A stretch of 64,000 nucleotides of DNA from positions 56,896,136 through 56,960,135 of the forward strand of contig NC_054082.1 in the NCBI RefSeq assembly GCF_017562075.2, read 5' to 3'. The notes beneath the pieces were generated by a model. That model saw only the letters and a program-made list of their open reading frames with translations. It was not told the origin of the DNA and made no database searches. This document shows positions 55,741-64,000 of the stretch, one piece after another (within the stretch, counting starts at the first letter, position 1; each line of letters opens with the position of its first letter). This stretch comes from Anopheles merus (Eukaryota > Arthropoda > Insecta > Diptera > Culicidae). Both the position numbers and the translations under genes were made by a program.

Positions 55741-56167
55741 ATGTAACAAGGCATATAGCATTGAAATCACGTGTTATCAGTCCAAATTTTAATTCTTCTC
55801 AATAAATGTTTACAATTTCTATGTATTGATTTCTAATTCGCTGTATTGACTGTATGTATTGATTTCTAATTCGCTGTAGTTACTGCACTACTTACCTTGA
55901 ATCCTCCGTATGTTACGATTTTCGATTTCAATCGATTCAATTTAATGCCGTTTTTGTGTTGTGATTGTACTAATATCACAAAGCTTCAATGATGGTAAAA
56001 TTTCGGAGATTAGTTGATCGAGAACTTAATACTGGTTTAAAGGTAGTTGAATTAGTTGAAACTTGAACAGTAACGTAGCTGAGGCCAATTTTGAAAATGT
56101 GTATACCCTTATTATTCAAATAGAGCTTATTTTATCAAAACCGTTCAAAAGCTTGTTTGCCTTCAAT
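55741..56167. other. Convergent intergenic region between GDH and Cdc16
   Basis: 427 bp of AT-rich sequence containing the GDH poly(A) signal and a short duplicated phrase (GTATTGATTTCTAATTCGCT, twice at about 55,820-55,880). Otherwise I see nothing. Confidence 0.6.
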
Positions 56168-58614
56168 CTAAATATCAATGCTCATATCATCCGCACTAGT
56201 ATCGCTCATGGGGGACGTTTTCGTGTACCATTCGTCAAAATTGAGCTGCATGCGCAAGGTAGGTCGTGGAGCACTATCTCTAACATCTTCGCTGTCACCT
56301 TCGGTGGCATTGCAAGTATTCAGTTTGTCTAAAGTTTTACTCTCTTCCTTATACTTTTCCGCTTGATCTCCATCCTTATCGCCGTAATCTTCCTCGGCAC
56401 CCTCCGCAGCATAGAATGGAAGCGATTGTACCTCTGTCAGATCTTCGATAACGTACTTCAGTACAGTAGTGGTAAACACGTCATCCCGTTTCAGAGACAA
56501 ACTTTTGTGGAATGAATCTACTGCATCGTATAATTGACCCATTAACGCTTGCACAAATCCAATAGCTGTGTACGTGGCAGCATTCAACGGCTTCAGAGAA
56601 AGGGCCCATCGGTGGAACTCCAGAGCCTCCTCGTACTTTTTATTTTTCCGGCAACAGTGTCCCAAATTGTTCAACAATGGCTCCCACCGGGCGGTCAACT
56701 GTTCATTATTCTGCTTCACCATATTGCGCACCATTTCCAATGTGCTGCGGAAAACTTCCTCTGCACATTCGTAATGCTCACACTCGTACTTGATCACGCC
56801 AAGCTCGTGCAAAACGAACACGTCCAGGGGAGCGATTGACATAGCTTGGTAGAAAAACTTTTCAGCCATTGCATGGTTTTTGGTCAATCCACATTCAACT
56901 CCGATGTACAGCAGTGGCAGATGGCATCCGCGCATCAGTTGCGTGGCCTTAAAATAAGCTGCCATTGCCTGATCATGCTCGTTTTCCTTTGCAAACGAAT
57001 GGCCGTATGCTAACCAAGCCGGACCGTACAGGCGGTCCAGAGAGGTTGCTTTGGAAAGATAACGACGCGCTGGATCACTTTTACCGATCAAATCATAGTA
57101 GCACCCCACGGCATACCATGAGATGGCATCGTCCGGATAAAAATCAACAAGCTTGTGAGCAACGTAGAAAAGCCGATTGAAGTCTTTCATCTCCATCAAA
57201 CATCCAATCTGCACCGTAAGCGATCGTTTGTGATAGGGATCGTTTTTCAGAATTTCTTCCAACATTTTGATGCATCGCCGATAGTCACAGCTATAAAAGT
57301 ACTGTTCAGCTCGTGCGATCATTAGGTCTATGCTTGATTCAAGCTTTTCCATGCACTGTTCATACGAAACTACCGATGCACCAGGATTTGGCTTGGGACG
57401 ATTGATTCTAAAAGGCGTCTCCTGCCGAGAATTATTTGCCCCGCCTACGCTGAGCATTGTTGAGCCACCTGTTAGGCTTGTACCAAGCAGTGATGCTCTA
57501 GTCAACGATGTATGAATCAGATAGGAGGGATTGTTTTTAAGGTCCTCCAGAATTTTGTTTGCCGGTGACATTATTTCCCTCTGTTTTTGTTTTGTGCGGG
57601 GAGCTGGAGTGAAGCTTTTTGATACTGATGATTTGCTAGTCTCGTTGTTTTTACAATTTTTCATCTTCTCCTTTAATTCATGCCATAGACTAGTGTTCAT
57701 CGAAGATACGGGCGGATCATCCAGGTTGGTTTGCTAAGCGTTTAGGAATAAAAAATATATTATTATCATGCTCAAGAGCATTTTACAACACTGACGGTAA
57801 CTTTCATCTTCTATTCACTTACCATTGCGATCGATTCGTAATATTTCTTCAGCTTACTCTCGTACAGACGCTTGAGAACCTTTCTTTCTGGCTCTGTGCA
57901 CTGCTGCGCCATTGGGATATGTTGCATCAATTCTTTCTCCTCCCAAGCCATCAGCATATCGTGTTGCACCAAAGCATCTAGCGCTTCGGAGCAGTAAACC
58001 GATTTGTGTAACGCTTGAACATAACAGTCCATTGCCAGGCTGCGATTATCCATTGACTCCAGTATTTTGCCCTTCAAAAAATATACCGATGCAATGATAT
58101 CGTTTTTGAACGGATCCTCATACATGCTTCCGTCGTAGCTCTCGTCCGTTGTAGAATCCTCCTTCATGCTGGACGAATGTGATCCAGTTTTGCCACTTAA
58201 TGCATACGATAGCGTTTCGCAGTCCACCGAATTTAGGATCTCCAGAGCTGATTGATATTCCTTCGCCTCATTCAAGCACTCTGCGGCCAAATAGTGACAC
58301 AGCAGGTTCGTTTTCTCCAGCGATCGACTTCGAATGGTGTGCGCTGCCCGGTGAAATTCCCGCAGCAGAAACATACACTGCGCCTCCCAGTAAACATCAC
58401 GCGGATCGCCATTGCTAAGAACTGTTACTTTTTCGGCCCAGAACAGTGCTGTCTGATACCGACGCTGGAAAGGAAACGAAAAATTCTATAGCTGCTTGCA
58501 ACGTGGCAACTCCTCTCTGGCACCGCTTACCAAATCAATAAAAATTTTCACCGTTTTACGATAACTTTCAATGTCGATCATCTCTTGTTCCATCGTTCCA
58601 GCGATTGTAAACAT
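56168..58614 (-). CDS. Cdc16: Cdc16/APC6, TPR subunit of the anaphase-promoting complex
   Basis: A structural subunit of the APC/C ubiquitin ligase, which drives mitotic exit. Minus-strand exons 58614-58531, 58464-57823 and 57733-56168 join in phase 0 with GT-AG borders and give 763 residues. Exon 1 begins MFTIAGTMEQEMIDIESYRK. Exon 2 has the family block RRYQTALFWAEKV, then EFHRAAHTIRSRSLEK and MAWEEKELMQHIP. Exon 3 carries TPR repeats with the signature ISWYAVGCYYDLIG, ARRYLSKATSLDRLYGPAWL and AYGHSFAKENEHDQAMAAYF. Extra Ser/Gly-rich sequence between the N-terminal and central TPRs makes it longer than the human protein (620). The C-terminal tail is acidic, ending SADDMSIDI. It is divergently arranged with Lin-9. 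Confidence 0.92.
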
Positions 58615-59105
58615 GAACGCAAATAAGAGCGCTAAAACCCGTGCTTGCGGCAAATGTCAATGTTTGGCAACATCGATCATCAATAGCCGATGAATGTCTG
58701 TTGATGATGATTCTATCATTTGCTGTAATTTTACAGATGCACAGTGTTGAACGATTTATTCTTTATTCGATCATCAATATAGAAATCATTTATAATAATT
58801 TAAAATTAATTGCGCCTAATTTTTGCCAACTGTTTGCTTGATACAATACATAATAATCATCTCGCTAGCACTACGCATACGTGTACACAGTGCTGTATAT
58901 GTTTTAATCGATTCAAGCTAAAACTCGATTTCGATGACACCAGAATGACATTTGCGGTAGGAATAACAACGCCGTAACGAAAACTCACGCCAGCAAGCAA
59001 AACAGTTAAATTACACTTTTCCAATCATTCAAAGGAATCGCGCCAGGCTGTGTAAATTCTTGGCCAACTTGTTTTACTCATCGGATTAAATTACGTGCAA
59101 TTCCG
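58615..59105. promoter_or_regulatory. Divergent promoter region of Cdc16 and lin-9
   Basis: 491 bp between two start codons pointing outward. It must hold both promoters. There is no TATA box near either start, as expected for housekeeping cell-cycle genes. Confidence 0.5.
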
Positions 59106-60842
59106 ATGGAGAGCGAAGGATCAACGCCACCCGCATTCACGCCTGCCGCACTGGGCTTGCATCCTGTTGGAACCAAATTTCCCAAAACAACGAACAGCCA
59201 GCCCATACAAGTTCTGAATGCAAGAGGAATGCCAGCACGAATTCGAAAAAAGAATCGCCTCTTTTTTGATGACGACATCATCAACGATAAAATTCCGTCG
59301 GTCAAGGCAACTCCTAAGAAAACACCAGGGTCAGCAAAGAAAACCCTAATCAGCAGCAAGACCCCTCGCAGGGAGTTATCTACTCCGCCCCGCAAAGTGA
59401 TTCCGCGAATGTCTTTGAAAAAGAAATATTCTTCGCGGTACGCGCATCTGAAGCAGAGCGGCCGAAAGAGGAAGATCGACCCGGAAGAGAAGGCACACAA
59501 CTCAATGAAGTTAATGAACACGAGCGGTTTGGAAAATCCAAGTTGGTATCAAAAACTTGGTAACCAGTTTCGAAACTTCCTCCTACTACCCAAGGCACAT
59601 CGGTTCTGCTACTTCGAATTTTTCTACAGCGACATTGATCGTAACCTTTTCAGTGCTCCGAGTGATTTTGAGCAGCTGATTCGTACGCATTATCCACAGT
59701 TGAAAACAAACAATCTAACGCGCGCGGAATGGCGTAAAATTCGCGGATCATTCGGTAAACCCCGGCTGTTTTCCCCCGCATTCATAATGGAAGAAAGACT
59801 GGAGCTGGCTCGCAAACGCGAGAAAATAAGAGTGCTGCAAGGGAATAGCCTCGGAGACATTTCATTCATCGAAGGTTTGCCTAACAGTATATCAAAGCAA
59901 ATTCCTACTGGCACAAAAGTTACGGCCAAGCTCCGTGATCCATACGATGGGATGTACAATGGTACGGTGGAAGCCTACATACCGGAGGCCAGAAGCTACA
60001 AGATCTTGTTTGATCGGTCTGGTTTGGGATCGCGCTCCATACCAGATTACGAAGTGTTTTCACTGGAAAACACAGACAAAATCAAGCTCAACAGTATCAC
60101 GAAGGACTATCGCTTAGCTTATCAAAACGCTTCGTTTTATCTTGCTTCCCCAACGGCGAAACCGAAAGCCACTGCAGGAGACCCGCTGCTGGGTAGCGAT
60201 ATAGGACATAAGCTATGCACCAGCGATAGGAAAGTGTTCTTCCCCAAGGATAACATTGGTGGATATCCTGTGAAATATCTGGAGCTGATAGTACGCACCA
60301 AAAAGACGCTATCCGCCAAGCAGATGAAACTGCTGCGTTTGCAAAACATTACATCTGAAGCACAGATCTACAAATCGTACGATAACCCTCTGCCAGAGGA
60401 GTTTAAGAAACGCTACGCCATGCTAATAGTTGCTATCGACAAACTGAACCGTGATCTTGCGGATCAATTGAACCAGCTCCGCGAGTATGTAGGCAGCTTA
60501 ACGCACGACCCGGAAATGCTTGCAATGATCACACCGAGCCATTATCGCGAACAATCTCGTGAAAAGGCGGCCCAGATATTTGAGAAGAATAACAAGGGAC
60601 ACGTTAAGAACGAGCATATTGCCAATCTAATTAAACAGCTCACCACCATCATGTATCTCGCATCGAATGTCAGTAAAAACGATAAAGATGAGCTCAGTAT
60701 CACCGCATTAAAGGGCGCGATTGTGGAAACTAGGGAAACGTTGGATTCGGGAAATGTGGCCGCATTCAATCGTAATGTAGCCAGTCACATGAGCTACATA
60801 GATGCTCAACCTGGTCCGTCGAAAATGGTAAAAACTGAATAA
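59106..60842 (+). CDS. mip130: Lin-9 / Mip130 homologue, MuvB core subunit
   Basis: A subunit of the MuvB core in dREAM and Myb-MuvB complexes, which repress or activate cell-cycle genes. A single exon encodes 578 residues from ATG at 59106 (TTCCGATGG) to TAA. A basic, disordered N terminus (about 1-140, with TPKKTPGSAKK and KTPRR repeats) precedes the DIRP domain (about 145-245). That domain is recognised by NPSWYQKLGNQFRNFLLLPK, FCYFEFFYSDIDRNLF, LTRAEWRKIRGSFGKPRLFS and ERLELARKREKIR. A Tudor-like segment (GTKVTAKLRDPYDGMYNGTV) and a helical C terminus follow. Poly(A) signal at 60971-60976. The symbol follows the Drosophila name. Confidence 0.9.
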   Translation: MESEGSTPPAFTPAALGLHPVGTKFPKTTNSQPIQVLNARGMPARIRKKNRLFFDDDIINDKIPSVKATPKKTPGSAKKTLISSKTPRRELSTPPRKVIPRMSLKKKYSSRYAHLKQSGRKRKIDPEEKAHNSMKLMNTSGLENPSWYQKLGNQFRNFLLLPKAHRFCYFEFFYSDIDRNLFSAPSDFEQLIRTHYPQLKTNNLTRAEWRKIRGSFGKPRLFSPAFIMEERLELARKREKIRVLQGNSLGDISFIEGLPNSISKQIPTGTKVTAKLRDPYDGMYNGTVEAYIPEARSYKILFDRSGLGSRSIPDYEVFSLENTDKIKLNSITKDYRLAYQNASFYLASPTAKPKATAGDPLLGSDIGHKLCTSDRKVFFPKDNIGGYPVKYLELIVRTKKTLSAKQMKLLRLQNITSEAQIYKSYDNPLPEEFKKRYAMLIVAIDKLNRDLADQLNQLREYVGSLTHDPEMLAMITPSHYREQSREKAAQIFEKNNKGHVKNEHIANLIKQLTTIMYLASNVSKNDKDELSITALKGAIVETRETLDSGNVAAFNRNVASHMSYIDAQPGPSKMVKTE

Positions 60843-61812
60843 TTTTTCTTCGCGATAACCTTAAGAGAAAGGATTAACATTAAATGGGATTTTGTACATA
60901 AGATGGCAGGAGATGAGAAATATTGATTGAATGTGTGAACTTTGCAACGCGTGTAAAATTTAAAAATGTTAATAAAAGGCTTAAACCATTAAACAAATAA
61001 TACTGGCTAATTTAATTTACTCATGCAACACAATGTACCGAAAATGGAAGCTTAGTGCAACGGTAAAGTAGATGAAAAAAAATAAATATTTTGCTTATCA
61101 TTTGTGCGCCAAGTGTGTTGAGATTGGTTACATTTGATTCAACGCAATGTACGCACAGAATGATTACAGAATGATTATGCTGCATACAGCGAACAAGTTG
61201 CCCATGATCGCGCCCGAGTTGGTGTGTTGTGTTAACTGCTATTGCCATGCTAATGCAGGATGATATTCGCGACTGTATACGCCTTTCAACGAACAAGTGT
61301 ATCTAATTTATAAAGAGCAAAATAAGGTGAAATCCTCCTTCATAAATATAGAGTTCAAAAAGCCTTAAATTACATATTTTATGTTTTGATTGCGTACATT
61401 CATTGCCATCAATGCTAGTCAAGTGGGCGTGAGGTCTGCTGTCAAAATAGACTTTCCACTTTTTTTTTTATGCACAGCGAGTGTCAAACATCCCGGATCG
61501 AATATCTTACTTGTTGTGTGGCAAAATATCACAGTTTTCAGCGTTTTTATCTAAAAGAAATTACAAATGTTGCTATAAGTACGATATTCAGTTAAATCCA
61601 TTCGCCAACAGACAAGATTGCGACACTAACACTTACTTGAAGCGACATACATATCAATCATTGGTGAGTCAGCATCATCGCAAAGATAACACCGTTACGA
61701 TGAATTGTATCACCCCGCCCTGCTTCGGTGCATTTACAGGTTTGGATTCAATATTAGAGTGGCAAATATTACAGTTTCGGACAACAAGTGTGCTTGGTGG
61801 TAATATTTCATA
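60843..61812. other. Intergenic region between lin-9 and cortactin
   Basis: Holds the lin-9 poly(A) signal and presumably the cortactin promoter and leader. An upstream ATG at 61700 opens a short frame. A CATTTACAG at about 61,731-61,739 could be an acceptor for a leader intron. Nothing else is recognised. Confidence 0.5.
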
Positions 61813-63911
61813 ATGTGGAAATCAACAGCAGGGCGCAACATTGATACAACCGGAGTGAACCAGGGCGAAGATGACGACTGGGAGACAGATCCCGATTTTG
61901 TGAACGATGTTAGCGAACAAGAGCAGCGATGGGGCTCTAAAACAGTCGAAGGGAGCGGCCGGAACGCAGCTGCTATCGATATGCAGCAGCTCCGCGAGGA
62001 AACGGAGCGAGCTGATTCGGAAAAGAAACGCAAAGAGGGCCCAAAAGCATCGCACGGGTATGGTGGAAAGTTCGGCGTAGAGAAGGACCGAATGGACAAA
62101 TCCGCTGTCGGCCACGAACACATCGAGAAAGTGGAGAAACATGCCTCCCAGAAGGATTACGTGTCCGGGTTCGGCGGTAAGTTCGGAGTGCAGAAGGATC
62201 GCGTTGATAAGTCAGCCCACGGATGGGACCACGTAGAGAAAGTTGACAAACACGAGTCGCAGAAGGATTACAAGACCGGCTTCGGGGGGAAGTTTGGAGT
62301 ACAGCAGGACCGTCAAGATAAATCGGCGGTTGGGTGGGATCATATTGAAGCTCCACAGAAGCACGAAAGCCAAATCGATCACAAAGTGGTAAGTCATGGA
62401 ATGTTAATGCAAACACAAAGGAAACAATTACTGATTTTGGTAGCTTCCTTGTTTCATCGTGTTGTGGCCAATAGGGCTTCGGAGGAAAGTTTGGTGTTCA
62501 GACCGATCGAAAGGATAAGTCAGCCTTCGGTTGGGATCATGTAGAGAAACCACAAATGCACGAAAGCCAGCTCGATCACAAAATTGTGAGTAATTTCTTC
62601 TACGAACTACTACTATGAACTATTGCTTCGTTGCTTCGTGCACTTTGCTATAACACTTCGAGCGGTGGTAGGCTTGGCGTTTTGGGTGACGGCATATTTA
62701 ATCGACTTTCATATAATTTTTTGACAAGGCCCCTATGTTTTTTGTTTTTGTTTGCTTAGTCATTACTCATTTGCGTAGATTAAATTGGCAGTTTTATATT
62801 GTTCCCACAGGGTTTCGGTGGCAAGTTTGGAGTGCAAAATGATCGAATGGATAAGTCTGCTGTTGGGTTCCAGGAACAAGATAAAATTGGAACTAACTAT
62901 ACGAAAGTAAAACCAGATATAGGTTCCGCAAAACCGTCAAATTTGCGAGCTAAATTTGAAAATTTTGCTGCTACCGCGGAGGAAGAGGCTCGGAAGCGTG
63001 CCGATGAGCAAAAACGATTGCGCGAAGAAAAGGATCGGTGCGATCGTGAAGAGGCCGCGAAACGCTTGGTAAGTTGTAGAGTACTAACATTTTTGCCGAA
63101 TTTCGGAATAATTAACTGATGCCGTTTTTGCGTGACAGAATCATGCGGCAGAATCAGCTGAACCCAAAAAGCCGGAAAGAAAAGGACCCATAAACACGGG
63201 TAGGGAAGCAGGCGTCAGCAGTGCAATAAGCAATTTTAACAATCCTCAGGAGAACATAACAAAGGAAAAAACGAGAGTAAGTTAATAAAGGCATGTAGGC
63301 CGCCAAAATAAATCGGCGATTCGTATGCGAGAAGTATCAATATTCTAATCTTTTCAGAAGGATCCAATTGTGCTCCCTAAGCAGGATGCACCACCCAAGT
63401 TTGTACAACCGGATGTTATTCCTTCGTCCGACTCTACGTCGGTGCCAACAGCCAAAACAAAAGATGACCAACCGGAAGAATCATCTGGCCATGCAGTGCA
63501 AGAACCGTTGCCAGTTGCGCGTACATCCTACAGCGCAACGCCGATTGCAGTTGAAGAAACCGATGAAGCACCGGCCCCAGACAGTACTGCACATCAAGAA
63601 CAAATGACGGATACTGTACCGGTACAAGATGACGTTGAAGAGTTTATTCTTTCCCCGGACAATCCCGGAATTCAGGCCATTGCTTTGTACGATTATCAAG
63701 CTGCAGCAGATGACGAAATATCGTTTGATCCTGACGATAAAATAACGCACATCGAAATGGTAAATCCCGGCCTAGACCTAAATGAAAGTCGAATGTATTA
63801 AATACAGTTTTCGTTTGTCTCACGTTTCAGATTGATGAAGGTTGGTGGCGAGGATGGTGCAATAATAAGTATGGCTTATTTCCAGCAAATTACGTACAGT
63901 TGCTGCAATGA
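61813..63911 (+). CDS. Cortactin: Cortactin
   Basis: Binds F-actin and the Arp2/3 complex and stabilises branched actin at the cell cortex. Exons 61813-62388, 62475-62585, 62811-63068, 63139-63276, 63358-63759 and 63831-63911 all join in phase 0 with GT-AG borders, giving 521 residues. The N-terminal acidic Arp2/3-binding motif is DDDWETDPDFVNDVSEQEQRWG-like (about 20-41). Four full 37-residue cortactin repeats follow (GFGGKFGVQxDRxDKSA) plus a shorter fifth; the exon 62475-62585 encodes exactly one repeat. Next come a charged helical segment (EEEARKRADEQKRLREEKDR), a proline/acidic linker and a C-terminal SH3 domain (AIALYDYQAAADDEISFDPD to EGWWRGWCNNKYGLFPANYV). The TGA is at 63909-63911. 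Confidence 0.95.
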
Positions 63912-64000
63912 ATGTTTGTAACAGTCATAGCTAAAAAAAATTGTTTTTTTTTTTTAATATTGTGCAGGAATTATTTTCAATATTTGTTGCGTATCGTATT

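Overview
This window is chromosomal DNA from a dipteran, most likely an anopheline mosquito. The evidence is long introns, canonical GT-AG splice sites, arthropod-type start contexts, AT-rich intergenic DNA, short TA-flanked inverted-repeat elements, and several copies of a tRNA-derived SINE that resembles the Anopheles SINE200 family. The genus is inferred from repeat character and general protein similarity; no database was searched.

The left two thirds (about 6.1 to 40.6 kb) is one gene on the plus strand, the ETS transcription factor pointed (pnt). Its splice phases can be joined completely. A long P2-type transcript carries an ERK phospho-acceptor site (PLTP) and a Pointed/SAM domain on exons at 6.1, 10.3, 12.1 and 14.7 kb. 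A short P1-type transcript starts from its own first exon at about 32.1 kb, inside the 23.9-kb intron of the P2 form. Both splice in the same phase to the shared exons at 38.8 to 40.6 kb, which end in the ETS DNA-binding domain. The introns hold SINE copies, TA-flanked MITEs, a 100-bp tandem duplication and long CT/GA tracts. Two small ORFs near 37.8 to 38.2 kb, one with a predicted membrane segment, are weak candidates for a nested gene.

From about 43 to 48 kb is a transposon-rich island between pnt and the next gene. It holds a TA-flanked MITE, an inverted minisatellite, a 1.3-kb hAT-type non-autonomous element with an exact 8-bp target duplication, a nearly perfect 200-bp foldback, and a 1.3-kb TA-flanked inverted-repeat element.

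The right quarter (49.7 to 63.9 kb) is gene dense. In order it contains: a secreted astacin metalloprotease (+) with three tandem alternative terminal exons; an intronless coiled-coil protein of the outer-dynein-arm docking type (CCDC63/ODAD1-like, -); an intronless divergent mitochondrial glutamate dehydrogenase (+); the APC/C subunit Cdc16/APC6 (-); the MuvB/dREAM subunit Lin-9/Mip130 (+); and the actin regulator cortactin (+). The two intronless genes share a promoter region of about 240 bp and look like a sperm-related pair. Cdc16 and Lin-9, both cell-cycle genes, are also divergently paired, across about 490 bp.

The most unusual structure is the astacin locus. Each of its three terminal exons re-encodes the last stretch of the catalytic domain, including the closing cysteine, and each then adds a different tail: none, a basic/proline-rich tail with a terminal helix, or a glycine/proline/tyrosine-rich tail. 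Each has its own poly(A) signal, so one gene could make three proteases with different C termini.
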